A DNA stretch of 64,000 nt from Bedellia somnulentella (taxonomy: Eukaryota > Arthropoda > Insecta > Lepidoptera > Bedelliidae): positions 21,550,182 through 21,614,181 of the forward strand of contig OY755171.1 of NCBI GenBank assembly GCA_963576735.1, written 5' to 3'. Position numbers and translations under genes: made by a program. Every line of letters starts with the position of its first letter. The stretch's first letter is position 1. The notes below the pieces were generated by a model. That model was not told where the DNA came from. It did no database searches and saw only the letters and a program-made list of their open reading frames with translations. Below are positions 29,796 to 40,385 of this stretch, in pieces.

Positions 29796-30479
29796 ATGGA
29801 GGCTAATAAATATCAAGAATCATTGGATGACTTGACAAACTCGTTCAATAAGCGAATGGATGCCTTTGAAGATAAGATGCAGCAGTCCAGCTCACCTACA
29901 CAAACTTCAACTGGTCTCTCCGCAGAATTTGCTGCATTTCGCTCGTTCATTAGTCAAGTATTGACTAATTTGCAAAAGCAGGTTACCATTATATCAAGTC
30001 AAACTGATCAACTTGAAATGCGAAGTCGACGCAAAATGCTTCTGATACATGGTTTGGCAGAGAGCAAGGACGAGGATACTGCCACAGTCGCTATCAAGCT
30101 GGTTGTGGAGAAACTTGGTGTTTCAAACTTTGCTCCGGGTGATATCAGTCGCTGTCATCGAATGGGACGGTCTGCAGGTGATCGAATAAGACCAATACTT
30201 GTGAAGTTTAAGAACTTAGCTGTTCGGGACCAGGTATGGTCATCCAAGACTCGTCTCAAAGGCACTGGTACAACATTGTCAGAGTTTTTGACGAAAAGGC
30301 GGCATGATGCCTTTATTGCAGCACGGCAGAAGTTTGGAGTGGCGCAGTGCTGGACGCGCGAAGGATTCATTCATATCATAGCTCCGCATGGGTCGGGTCA
30401 TCGCCTCACGACGATTGCTGAACTAAGTAATAAATATTATTTTTTTAAGAATTTCCTGGGCCATGACAGACAATTTTAA
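29796..30479 (+). CDS. LINE ORF1-type RNA-binding protein, intact, without ORF2
   Basis: 227 residues from the ATG at 29796. The N-terminus (about 1-75) is polar and heptad-like, a probable coiled coil (LTNLQKQVTIISSQTDQLEM). Then comes the L1-ORF1-like core: RRKMLLIHGLAESKDED, then ISRCHRMGR, RPILVKF and TLSEFLTKRRHDAFIAARQ. Such proteins bind element RNA as trimers and help target-primed reverse transcription. No CCHC knuckle is present. The ORF is followed directly by an AT-rich tail ('gtaaaaaataaaaaagatta') and not by an endonuclease/RT frame. It is therefore an ORF1-only element (compare mammalian HAL1), a truncated LINE, or a captured gene. Confidence 0.6.
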   Translation: MEANKYQESLDDLTNSFNKRMDAFEDKMQQSSSPTQTSTGLSAEFAAFRSFISQVLTNLQKQVTIISSQTDQLEMRSRRKMLLIHGLAESKDEDTATVAIKLVVEKLGVSNFAPGDISRCHRMGRSAGDRIRPILVKFKNLAVRDQVWSSKTRLKGTGTTLSEFLTKRRHDAFIAARQKFGVAQCWTREGFIHIIAPHGSGHRLTTIAELSNKYYFFKNFLGHDRQF

Positions 30480-30516
30480 ATAATTAAAATGTAAAAAATA
30501 AAAAAGATTATTTAAT

Positions 30517-30797
30517 TATACCGTAATAGTCCAATAGGTAGAACATGCGCCTATCATGCAGAGAGGCGTGGGTTCAAATGCCTGAAATGGGAGAAACCAT
30601 ACAGGTCTAAGTCGTACTAAGTCACGTGACAGTGTATTCCTTCCAAACAGCGACGGACCTGCCTCTTATCAGGTGAGTACACTGTCTAAGCAAAACGCTG
30701 GTACCCTGATCATAAGGTGACAACGTCACATAATGTTTAGAAGTATGAGTACATCTACCAAACCTTCCGGGTATGTATGGCGTGAGGGTTAGTGTTT
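30517..30797 (+). mobile_element. Family B SINE, older copy
   Basis: A box 'aatagtccaataggtagaac', B box 'gggttcaaatgcc', a shortened body and a degraded 3' module (ACCTTCCGGGTATG, GGCGTGAGGG). Confidence 0.75.
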
Positions 30798-31155
30798 GGC
30801 TTAAATTATTTAATAATTATGGAACAAAAATTATGGACGCAAGTTTATATTTCATAGGAGTGTTCAGTAGTAAGTGGTATCTTTTTTAATTAATTCGTAA
30901 CGTGTACCGCAAACACATAGTTTATGTTTAGCAAGTATTTTTCATGAAATACAGGCTAAAACGCGGGAAATTATCTACAATAAATAAAATTATATAAAAA
31001 AAATATATAATTTTATATGTAGATAAAATTATCGACCATGTAAGTTTAAGTTTTTAGGTAGGGATATTTTACCGCTTAACTATTTAATTTGTACTGCTCA
31101 TTAGAAACTTTTCAAATTCTCAAACTAAATACCTGATTAATAAAGGATAAATAAA
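30798..31155. other. Non-coding stretch
   Basis: It contains an AT hairpin (about 30985-31030, TAAAATTATAT/ATATAATTTTA). Nothing else is recognised. Confidence 0.4.
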
Positions 31156-31157
31156 GA

Positions 31158-31285
31158 AAAGAAAAATGTCGTCACCAGCGGGGGCCGAACACTGGACCTC
31201 CGGGTATACGCCCCCGTCGCTCTGCCATTTCAGCTATAGTGTCAGATCCCCGCTGGTGTCGAAATTTTTCTTTCCTTTATTTATT
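31158..31285 (-). mobile_element. tRNA-like element D
   Basis: On the minus strand it holds a tRNA-like core: TATAGCTGAAATGGCAGAGC, then GGTCCAGTGTTCGGCCCCC. It is bracketed by 'caccagcgggg' and its complement and by the flank TTTTTCTTTCCTTTATTTAT. The same flank follows the tRNA-like units at 60490 and 60718. Confidence 0.5.
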
Positions 31286-31399
31286 AAAAACTAGTGGATC
31301 GGCCCAGCTTCGCACGGGTAGAGTTGTTTTTTAAATATCTGAGGTTTTTTTCTTCAGTCACTGCTCAAGCATTGTGAAATTAAGCGCAATGTTTTCAAT

Positions 31400-32105
31400 T
31401 TATTAAATACTAGCGACCCGCCCCGGCTTCGCACGGGTGCAATGCAAAATATACCTACTACAGAATGTCCTTATACACAACGTTCACAGCTTTTTTGTCA
31501 TTAGCCAATACAAACATGTTTTGCTTAGACTATTTATAGGCACGCGCCGCCCGGCGCAAACAACTACGACCCTGCATTTTAAATTTGTAATATCTTCGGT
31601 AATATTCACACTTAAATTACATGCTGTAAAAAGCATATTGATCTATAATAAATGCACAATTTATTTAAGGTACTTCATTGGATAAGGATTAATGCTGTAT
31701 TGTTTAAAATCACTTCGTAAATAATCATTTTTTAGTAAAGAATAAAAATGGTTATGCTGGGTTATCCCTAAGAGATAGACATATACCATCGCGGACTTTT
31801 TTGTTGAACTTTCTAAGGTGAACAATACTGTAGTACATTATTTTGGTCTATCTCGTAGGGTTCAGCCAGCGTTTGCAATATAAGCGCAAAAAAACGTGCT
31901 TATTTACGACATCACATTAGAAACCTTTAAATTTATCAGTATTTCTCTACTATAATATGCATTTATTATACATACAAACCTTCCTTAGGAATCACTCTAT
32001 CTATTAAAAAAAACCGCATCAAAATCCGTTGCGTAGTTTTAAAGATCTAAGCATACATACGGACATACAGCGAAAGCGACTTTGTTTTATACTATGTATT
32101 GATAT
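31400..32105. mobile_element. Widespread arthropod repeat, probably non-autonomous
   Basis: The left end 'ctagcgacccgccccggctt' + 'cgcacgggt' and the right end 'aaaatccgttgcgtagtttt' + 'aaagatctaagcatac' + 'gactttgttttatactatgt' are hallmarks of an abundant arthropod interspersed repeat, often treated as Helitron-like. A second left-end copy starts at about 31293 ('gtggatcggcccagcttcgc'). I cannot confirm the class, because no clear CTRR hairpin terminus is established here. Small ORFs inside are not genes. Confidence 0.5.
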
Positions 32106-32640
32106 AGCACTCCCTGAACAGTGTAGTTTGTTGATTTTGAATGCCCTTTTATGAACGGTTCAGTATTTCCGTTTAATAGCAAATTTTGGAATAAACGTAT
32201 ACGCTACGCTATAAAGTATTTATAAAAATCTAAAAAAGAAATCATTACGTGATGAGGATGCAACTACTGGCGCCATCTAGTATGATATATGTAAATTAGT
32301 AAAGATTTGGTTTTGGTCACGGAAGCGATGGGTTATTTTATGTATAATTTCGACGTTTCTCTACCGATTTCTATGATTTTTTTTTATTGAATAGGTAATA
32401 ATGTTACTTTTTTTAAATAAGGGATGAGTGAGAGTTTTACAAACGTAAGAGTAAACAAATATAACCAGAATGTTCCGAACTGCTAAGCTATCAGGAATTA
32501 CACGTGTTATTGTGAGTCAACCATAAAAGATAGACATATACTGTTGCGGATTTTTTTTTAGATAATTTTATGAAAAATATTTCCGTGATACATGATTTCT
32601 ATGTAAGTTTAACCATTAAGGCTGCACACGCGACGTAAGC
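32106..32640. other. Non-coding stretch, nothing recognised
   Basis: AT-rich. It contains 'tggcgccatctagta', also seen near other repeats, but no defined element. Confidence 0.4.
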
Positions 32641-33232
32641 TTAAAAGATGGAGCAACTTTTCCCATTTTCCCAAAATTTCCCAAAATTTCCCTTTACTAC
32701 TCTGCTGAAAAGTATACTTTAACCTGCCCAGGAGTATGGAGAATAATTGTGCCAAGTTTCGTTAAAATCCGTTGAGTAGTTTTGGTTTCCATAAGGAACA
32801 TACAAACCGACAGACAGACAGACAGACAAAAATTTTACTGATTGCATTTTTGGCATCAGTATCGATCCCTAATCACCCCCTGATAGTTATTTTTAAAATA
32901 TATTTTATGTACAGAATTGACCTCTCTGCATAAATACATACATATACTCACGGTTGTAGATCCCTAGAAAGGGTAGCCAGAGCTAAGGAATCACAAATTC
33001 CTCAGCCACTTTTGGAAATGATAGTGGGGAAAGGATGGTAAAAATAAAGGTTGTTGGTGATGGGTCTCCAACCGCATCGCCCAAAAATCCCTTAAAAGCC
33101 CCAATACCGTTAGTCGCCTCTTACGTACACCCACCGGAAGAAATGGGGTAGTGCTATTCTAAGCCGACACTACACAGCAAGACAAGACAGTGTAGTGTCG
33201 CCCTCTCTACAGATTTATTATAAGTATAGATA
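32641..33232 (+). mobile_element. Old LINE 3'-UTR-like repeat E, split by a family A element
   Basis: 'gtgccaagtttcgttaaaat' + 'ccgttgagtagttt', a GACA tandem (32811-32828), then 'agtatcgatccctaatcacc' and 'gtacagaattgacctctct'. It resumes after the SINE as 'cctctctacagatttattat'. This resembles the 3' region of an abundant insect LINE. It has no coding part. Confidence 0.45.
32934..33179 (-). mobile_element. Family A element, full length
   Basis: A complete minus-strand copy inserted in repeat E (GTGTAGTGTCGGCTTAGAAT to GTGAGTATATGTATG). Confidence 0.9.
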
Positions 33233-33614
33233 ATCCCCACATAAGTTTATCATGAACAAAACCATTCTAATTGAATCCCTAATTCTCTGAAACGCTATAG
33301 AATAGAATAGAATAACTCTTCATTATACATCAAACACAAATTTACAAATGAAATTATCATACACTTTACAGTGAGGTACAATTGGCGGTCTTATTGCTAA
33401 AAGCGATCTCTTCCAGACAACCTTTGGAAGGTGAGATCGGTAAATTAGCTATCTGGGTAGATGCACAAAACAAGCTTACTTAAAAACTAACTTATTATAT
33501 TGAAATAATGAATAATAACATAAATATTTATTATACAAAATAATATACATATTTAACGAATATGAACACACATACATACGAGGGGTATGCCAAAAGAAAC
33601 TAGATACTCAAAAA

Positions 33615-34713
33615 TTATAAATCTTTTTCTTTATTACAAGTATCGATCTTGTCAAAGTATTTACCCTGAGCACGTAAACACTTTTCAATACGTCTGAACC
33701 AATTGGAAAATACCTGTGACCACTCTTCTTTAGATACCTCAGAAATCTCGAAATTATAGGCAACCAGCGCATCTTCTTTGCTTTCAAACCTCTTTCCCTT
33801 TAGTTTTTCTTTGATTTTTGTACAAACAAGTAAACAAGTAAAAATCACAAGGCGCTAGGTCAGGGGAATATGGCGGGTGAGGGAGAATTGACACATTTTT
33901 CGAGTTGAAAAAGTCTAGTGTTCTGGCAGACGTGTGCGGCGCCGCATTGTCGTGGTGCCAGAGAAGGTACCGGACTCCTGACTTCGGTCGCATGTCACAC
34001 CAAGCTGATATTACTGTTGGAGCACAAACTGTCACATACCATTCGAAGTTCACCGTTCTTTCATTCTCTAGCACCACAGTAGCAATATGACCCGTTTTGC
34101 GGAAAACGAGGCGACCATTTGTTTCTGTGTGCTTCGTGCACGGCGACATTTTGTTGGAGTTGGCTCGTCTTCAAAGCACCAGACAGTCGACTGTCGCTTT
34201 GATTCGGGATCATAGTTATATAGCCATGTTTCGTCACCAGTCAGTATATCATATACGTTTTTTTTCTCGCCTCCATTGAATTTATCTATCATGAATAGGC
34301 ACCAATCCACCTGACGGTCTTTCTGCTCATCAGTAAGTTTGTGCGGCATCCATTTCAAACAACGTTTACGGAGAAAAAGGTGGTCGTGAATTATGGTTTG
34401 CATAGCTGCTGATCCAATTCCTAGTTCTCGTTCTAGCTCCACATATGTAATTCGTCGGTTTTCGTGATTAAGTTTTTGGACTGCACGAACGTTTTCTTGC
34501 GTGACCGCGGTTGGCGGCCGTCCTGTCTTCGCTTCATCTTCGAGACATCCCCATGCCTCTTTTAAATTTAGCAAACCAATTGAATACTGTTGCTCGGGAA
34601 CAAGCAGACTCACCAAAAGTAAAAGCCAAAAGTTCAAAACATTCTTGAAGCTTTAAACCTTTTTTAAAGTCATAATAAATCATAGCGCGAAAATCACGTC
34701 GACTGAGCTCCAT
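33615..34713 (-). pseudogene. mariner transposase pseudogene
   Basis: It starts at the ATG at 34713 (MELSRRDFRAMIYYDF) and ends at 33615. It is distributed over at least three frames, so several frameshifts have occurred. Recognisable parts are an N-terminal paired-type helix-turn-helix region ending SRATVFNWFAKFKRG, the linker motif WMPHKLTDEQKDRQ, TGDETW with the first catalytic Asp, HHDNAAPHTS with the second, and YSPDLAPCDFYLF with the third. Exactly 34 residues separate the second and third Asp, the mariner D,D34D signature. The catalytic residues survive, but the broken frame rules out activity. Confidence 0.9.
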
Positions 34714-34815
34714 TGTTGCAAGTGAATTCCCGCCAGACTCTCGGAAATATGATGCTCATTCAAATAAAAAATAAATAAAAGAAGTGTGTTCTATATTCAA
34801 ATATGTCAATAAAAA

Positions 34816-35171
34816 CATAAACATAAACGTTCACGCCGAATATCGCCGAAGGGGTTGGCAGAGGTACTAATACTTCTGAACATCACGCGACTTTGTCACC
34901 TGGTGTTCAGAGTACCCACGTTTTGCATGGACAGTGTACTCACGTGATAGGGGGCAGGCCTATCGCCGTTTTGTACGAATACACTGTCACATGACTAAGT
35001 ACAACTCAGCCATGTGGGTTTCCTCACGATGTTTTCCCTCACCGTTAACAACCATGATAAATTAACCACATATATGTCTATAGAAAAGACAAATTGGTGT
35101 AGGCCCAACCCAGGATTTGAACACTAGTCGTTTGCACGATAACCGAGTGTTCTACCCACTGGGCTATCACG
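34816..35171 (-). mobile_element. Family B SINE, full length, inside mariner
   Basis: A complete copy with A/B boxes, body and 3' module. An 11-bp target duplication GTCAATAAAAA lies at 34805-34815 and 35172-35182. It is inserted between the mariner transposase ATG and the right TIR. Confidence 0.93.
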
Positions 35172-35505
35172 GTCAATAAAAAACCAGCCTATAAGGTGGT
35201 GTATAGCTTGCCAGTGTCAATTAAATGAGAAAAGAGTATCTAGCTTCTTTTGGCATGCCCCTCGTATATAACTACATACTTTTATATATACAAGCAATAC
35301 AAATACCTAAATAAAATACACATATACGTTTTAGAAATATAATTAATCATATAATTTAAAAAGCGACAGTATTACCGCGTTTCAGTGAGATAATGTTGTT
35401 TCACCAGATCCTTGAACACATTAAGTGAGTTAGCCAATCGCACCTCCACAGGAAGTGCGTTTCACAATTGCACAGCGTGTACAGAAAAAGAGGAACCATA
35501 GAAAT

Positions 35506-36190
35506 GTGCACCTACCGTATGTTATCACAATGAATAACATTATACATCGACAACTTTTTAATCTTCCTAAAGAGGTAATACGAGATGTTATCCAGAAGAT
35601 CAATTGGCATGCGCTTTCCTAAAGTGGTTGTACGAGATACTTCCCAGAAAGAAGCTTTATTCATTTCAGCATTATCATCAATCAGTACTTAGTTACTACA
35701 TGTATATCAAATAATACGGTGTGCACCGACCGTAAGTTTTTACTATAAAAACGTTGAGTTGTCGGAAAATAATGTGTCATACGAACCAGTACGAATGACA
35801 TACCCAAGCAAGAAGAACCTAAAGGTCGAGACGACCATAGTTTCAATCACTGACGAGTTCTCTGAACATTGGGGTTATATATCTTAGTAGGATTACCATG
35901 GAGCAGCATGATGGTAAGTATATCGACAGGTACCTGATAATTTATACAGTGAATTTCACTTGAGGTGCTGACTATGCCGTAATAATAGTTTGGAAAAATC
36001 ACAAACACAATATTAGCTTAATTGCCTTTTGGCTCTTAGTTACATCTCCAATAACCTTTTTAGGGATAAATAAACATCATTATTTTGAATAATCACATGG
36101 TAATAATGTTTTTCATTATTACTCACATATAAAAAAATAAAATAGTTTTTCATTATTACCCACATAAGAAAAATGACTGACTATCCTGCT
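35506..36190. other. Non-coding stretch
   Basis: AT-rich. A short tandem repeat of a ~48-bp unit (TTTTTCATTATTAC(T/C)CACATA) lies at about 36108-36170. Nothing else is recognised. Confidence 0.4.
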
Positions 36191-36204
36191 GTCTAATTAC
36201 GATG

Positions 36205-36435
36205 CCTACATGGCATGACAAGACAGGCAATACTATCGTCGCTGTCGACGAACAGCTGCGGACTCACCGATGGCCGCCGCAAATGTCCCCGCTCGCTGCG
36301 GTTGTACTTGTACCTGCCAAGACCGTGATGGACATATCACGTCCCTGCCGCCGCCGCCGTCGCCGCCGCCGCGCCGGCCGCCACCAGCTAGACGCTCACA
36401 GGTACACTCAGTGTTGTCACACTGCACATAGGTGC
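36205..36435. other. GC-rich island, possible host exon or promoter
   Basis: About 200 bp of GC- and CpG-rich sequence in an AT-rich neighbourhood, with a CCG/CGC tract at 36346-36382. Open frames exist on both strands: an Arg-rich one on plus, a Gly-rich one on minus. Splice-donor-like sites exist on both (CACAG/GTACAC at about 36400 on plus; CCATCG/GTGAGT at about 36268 on minus). I cannot decide whether either strand is coding. Confidence 0.3.
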
Positions 36436-36838
36436 TGATGATCCATTCATATCATTGTAAATTATAACGTCGTGGAAGGGTGTAAGAAAACTTTTCCATA
36501 AAGTTCATCATGTTAACTAACTTTTGAAATTTCTGAGCGCCACATACCAGAAACGTTTTATTCATATGTTGTAAATGAAATATATATATTATAAACAAAT
36601 ATTCAGATATGTTTGATTGAGATTGTAGATTAATTCTAAATCGAGAAATTCATTCAGAGATCCTTATGATCCCAACATCTCGATTACCACAATAGATTCA
36701 AAGGAATCTTACATTTTGGTTCTTTTAGCAATTGTACGTATACCTTTACAAATAGCAAAGAACACGACAAAATTCAGTTTTCACAAATTAAATAAATTTA
36801 ATCATTTTCCTTCTAGGCCATTAGCTTTACCGTTTTAA

Positions 36839-37496
36839 TGTCTTTACGAATGTCTCTGTTTGTATTTAGTAATGACGAGGCTCCAATAGCATAACTGACA
36901 CAATTGAAACCACTCCATTGCAAAACCACTTACGTGTTTGCAATGGCTAAAATACAAATTTGAATTTGTAACTTTGTTCGTCTATTTTAACATATTTTGA
37001 TAAGGAGTTTTGTAATATAAATATATATATATATATTCAGTTTCTACTGAAATCGTCGAAAATATTGTTAACTATGGTATGGTGGTGGTTATTTATTACC
37101 CTATCGTATGATTAATTGCTGATGCTACCGAGGTAAATTAAAATAAATTTCTTTATCTGTAAATTTCTTTACGAATGTCTCTGTTTGTATTTAGTAATGA
37201 CGAGGCTCCAATAGCATAACTGACACAATTGAAACCACTCCATTGCAAAACCACTTACGTGTTTGCAATGGCTAAAATACAAATTTGAATTTGTAACTTT
37301 GTTCGTATATATATATATATATATATATTTATACATATATATATATATATATTTATATAAATATATATATTCAGTTTCTACTGAAATCGTCGAAAATATT
37401 GTTAACTACGGTATGGTGGTGGTTATTTATTACCCTATCGTATGATTAATTGCTGATGCTACCGAGGTAAATTAAAATAAATTTCTTTATCTGTAA
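36839..37496. repeat. Tandem duplication, ~327-bp unit
   Basis: Unit 1 (36839-37160) and unit 2 (37167-37496) are nearly identical outside an AT microsatellite: 'ctttacgaatgtctctgttt', 'ccattgcaaaaccacttacg', 'cagtttctactgaaatcgtc' and 'gctgatgctaccgaggtaaa'. The AT tract is short in unit 1 and expanded and rearranged in unit 2. The 60-codon frame across unit 2 is just the AT repeat. Confidence 0.85.
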
Positions 37497-37504
37497 TATA
37501 TGTT

Positions 37505-37566
37505 TTGGGGGATTGAATTTAAGACTTCTAGTGTTGAAGCCAAGCGCTTCACTACTAGACCACAAC
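37505..37566 (-). mobile_element. tRNA-like SINE head (low confidence)
   Basis: On the minus strand GTGGTCTAGTAGTGAAGCG resembles an A box and TTAAATTCAATCC a weak B box, 30-35 bp apart. A body could not be delimited. Confidence 0.3.
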
Positions 37567-37945
37567 AGTAGTTTTATACGAGTTTATCCAAGAAAAGGAT
37601 AGCCAGAGCTTTAAATCAAACCATGCTTTACCAATTTCAAACGTTACGGTTAATTTGAATCCTGTAAAATATTCTAAATCCTTCTGAATTAGGAGTTGGA
37701 AACGTTTAAATAAAAACCATGATTCAATTTATTGATACAACATGAGGTTTATCTAGTTCGTTATTTTAGCTAGCCTGTGTAATTTCAATGCAAGTGCTAT
37801 TTGCCCAAGAAGACTAAGGTTGGCAATGCGTTATTCATGTGAATTCGTTTAGTCTCTGACCGGGAAGATATACTCTGAAAAATAGAGCGAGTACCTAATA
37901 TTAGAGAAACTTGCTCATAATCATAGCCTGCTGTATAGTCTCGGC
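37567..37945. other. Non-coding stretch, nothing recognised
   Basis: No supported feature. Confidence 0.4.
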
Positions 37946-37946
37946 T

Positions 37947-38190
37947 GCTGTGTAGTGTCGGCTTAGAATAGCACTTCCCCATTGCTTCCGGTGGGTGCAC
38001 GTAAGAGGTGACTAACGGTATTGGGGGCTTTTAAGTGATTTTTGGGCGATGCGGTTGAAGACCCATCACCAACAACCTTTACTTTACCATCTTTTCCCCT
38101 CACAGCTTTCCAAAAGTAGCTGAGGAATTTCTAATTTCTTAGCTCTGGCTAGCTAGCTTAGCTCTAGGGATTTATAGCCGTGAGTATATA
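37947..38190 (+). mobile_element. Family A element with altered 3' hairpin
   Basis: Full length. The hairpin segment reads 'ctggctagctagcttagctc' before TAGGGATTTATAGCCGTGAG: the CCCCTT is replaced by a short repeat of GCTAG/AGCT. The GGCT(A)...TAGCC outer stem remains. Confidence 0.88.
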
Positions 38191-38400
38191 AAAAAAAAAG
38201 TTTATTGTGACACAAAGAAATAATAACAATGAGTTGGAACATAGTTAAAACATAGTTAAGATGAAATGGAATAATAACTATTATCTGATTTCACTCTTTG
38301 ACACACACGTTTTGGGTTAGAGATGAAAACAATTACACAGGGGTTCCTAAAAAGGCTAAGCCTGTGACTTAGGAAACCAAGTAATAACAAATTAAAATAT
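38191..38400 (-). repeat. Repeat C, longer copy
   Basis: It shares about 110 bp with 25196-25309 and continues 'ggggttcctaaaaaggctaa' + 'gcctgtgacttaggaaacc', which has a small inverted repeat. On the minus strand it ends in AATAAAC and a T-run. Origin unknown. Confidence 0.5.
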
Positions 38401-38478
38401 GTATTAAAATATGTATGTATGTATTTTGCTCATGAAGTAAATTTAAATGCACTAAATGTAGGCATATTCTCAACTCAA

Positions 38479-38838
38479 AGGTTCACGCCGAATATCCAAG
38501 AAGGGGTTTGGCAGAGGTACTAATACTTCACATCACGTGACTTGTCTTGTCACTTGGTGCTTAGAGTACACCACGTTTTGCTTGAACCAGTGGACTCAAG
38601 TGATAGGGGGCAGACCTATCGTCGGTTTGTACGAATACACTGTCACGCATCTAAGTACCACTCAGCCATGTGGGTTTTCTCACAATGTATTCCCACACCG
38701 ACCGTTAACTACCATGATAACTCAACCACACATATGTCTTTAGAAAAGACAAATTGGTGCAGGCCCGACTCAGGATTTGAAACCTGGCCTGTCTGCATGA
38801 CGGACGGAAGTTCTTATCCATTGAGCTATTACGGTTAT
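38479..38838 (-). mobile_element. Family B SINE, full length, diverged
   Basis: A box (minus) GTAATAGCTCAATGGATAAG, B box GGTTTCAAATCC, body and 3' module with ACCCCTTCTTGGAT. Several point changes suggest an older insertion. Confidence 0.85.
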
Positions 38839-39081
38839 TAAAACTAGGAACTGATATTATTTACTTTCGATATTTTGAGTATATGTATGCATAAATAATT
38901 ATTCAAAATGTTGTGTTTCTTACCTTCTTTAAATACTAATAAATAAAATTTACCATATTCTACATATCTTATACGGACGACAACTTGTCTTATTCGGACA
39001 ACGCAGAAATGGGAAGTTCGTTTCACTCATTGTCTTCAAAAAACAGAGTGGGGAAGCTATAAGATTTTATTATATTTTAAT

Positions 39082-39320
39082 ACATACATATAATCACGGC
39101 TGTAAATCCCTAGAAGGGGTAGCCAGAGCTAAGGAATTAGAAATTCCTCAGCCACTTTTGAAAATGTGAGTGGGGAAAAGATGGTAAAAATAAAGGTTGT
39201 TGGTGATGGGTCTCCAACCGCATCGCCCAAAAATCCCTTAAAAGCCCCAATACCGTTAGTCGCCTCTTACGTACACCGGAAGAAATAGGGTAGAGCTATT
39301 CTAAGCCGACACTACACAGC
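39082..39320 (-). mobile_element. Family A element, full length
   Basis: Complete minus-strand copy with a small deletion at 'tacgtacaccggaagaaat'. The flanks (about TTTTAAT on both sides) suggest a short target duplication. Confidence 0.88.
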
Positions 39321-39339
39321 ATTTTTAATGTAAATGTGC

Positions 39340-39745
39340 ATTTTAATCTCAACTAGATGTGAAAATTGTTGTTTTCCGTCAGTTGATCCTTGAATGACAT
39401 TTTCCAAGCAATTTTTAATAACGAGTACATTAATATAATGAATTAAGATGTTATTAAGATTTTTTCTTGTATTTCTCAATTAGTTTTCGAGGTCCACTGC
39501 GCCTTCGTAAATTGTGTCAGGAGATGTTTTATGATGTTAAACGCAAACTCAGAGATTTATTTAACTTCTTACTTAATAAAATCTTTGAAATCGTGGTGGT
39601 TTTTATTTGATTTACAATCCTGGGTTTTATTTCTTGTATTCGGAAGTATTTTATTACTATCAGATAAAGATTTTAAACCGGTCTTTGTGGATGAATATAA
39701 ATCGTATGTTTGATTAATGAATCAGAAATATAAATATTTATTTCT
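39340..39745 (-). pseudogene. Remnant paralogous to 58600-59000 (possible gene 3' end)
   Basis: The minus strand matches 58640-59000 plus: 'aaacccaggattgtaaatca', 'caaagattttatta', 'tttaacatcat.aaac' and 'gcgcagtggacctcga'. Both copies share a reading frame with the words TQDCKSN and a downstream stop (here ...NKTQDCKSNKNHHDFKDFIK-stop). No known family is recognised. It may be the last exon of a decayed gene. Confidence 0.35.
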
Positions 39746-39749
39746 ATAA

Positions 39750-40137
39750 ATTTATATTTTCCAATGAGAATTTTTATTTACAAAAAAAATATGAAAAATA
39801 TTTAAATAAAACTCTACGGAAAGAAGGACTAAATAATCAAAACATAAATAATGCCACCACTACTGAAGGTACTCTATTTAGTTCCAAAACTTACATTTGT
39901 AGACAATTAAGTTCAAAACGAAGTTATGTTTCAAAGGTGGCGTAGTAATTTATGGAGTAGTCTTTAACATGTTCAGTTCACTTGGCCTTTATACAAGCAA
40001 AGGTTGACTTCATTGTAGAGAGATATAATTATTATCTTATCGAAATAAGGAATGAAAGTTGATGGTTGGTGAGAAGATGGAAGACCCGTTATAATGAAAC
40101 AAAATATGTAAAGTTGATGTTACTTTACTATGTATAC
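39750..40137. other. Non-coding stretch, nothing recognised
   Basis: AT-rich; no feature. Confidence 0.45.
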
Positions 40138-40385
40138 GCTGTGTAGTGTCGGCTTAGAATAACACTACCCCTTTTCTGCCGGTGGGTGTACATAAGAGGC
40201 GACTAACGGTATTGGGGCTTTTGAGGGATTTTTGGGCGATGCGGTTGGAGACCCATCACCAACAACCTTTATTTCACCATCTTTTCCCCACGCAACTTCC
40301 AAAAGTGGCTGAGGAATTTCAAATTCCCTAGCTCTGGCTGCCCCTTCAAGGGATTTATAGCTGTGAGTATATGTATGTAGGTATA
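40138..40385 (+). mobile_element. Family A element, full length
   Basis: Complete plus-strand copy. The outer hairpin stem has a G in place of A (GGCTG) and TAGCT in place of TAGCC. Confidence 0.9.

Larger units (their letters stand above)
33579..35264 (-). mobile_element. mariner transposon (D,D34D), inactive
   Basis: The inverted ends read CGAGGGGTATGCCAAAAGAA on the left and CGAGGGGCATGCCAAAAGAA on the right. Both are followed by nearly the same CTAGATACTC and flanked by duplicated TA (33577-33578 and 35265-35266). It is 1,686 bp including a 356-bp SINE insertion. It sits in the 3' UTR of a LINE copy. Confidence 0.92.
33299..35505 (-). mobile_element. 5'-truncated LINE copy interrupted by mariner
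   Basis: The two pieces 33299-33578 and 35267-35505 are together the reverse complement of the 3' end of the LINE at 42.3 kb. The right piece holds the last ~40 codons and the start of the 3' UTR. The left piece holds the rest of the 3' UTR, with the TTGTCTGGAAGAGATCGC block and the TTCTA tail. Joining them across the mariner gives the uninterrupted sequence found at 44510-44570. Confidence 0.9.

Noticed and set aside
36202..36438. Arg-rich 78-codon ORF as a nucleic-acid-binding protein
   Set aside because: The Arg run is only the reading of a CCG/CGC repeat. The opposite strand gives an equally open Gly-rich frame, so coding strand and reality are undecided.
37263..37445. 60-codon Tyr/Ile-rich ORF
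   Set aside because: It is the AT microsatellite of the tandem repeat read as codons.
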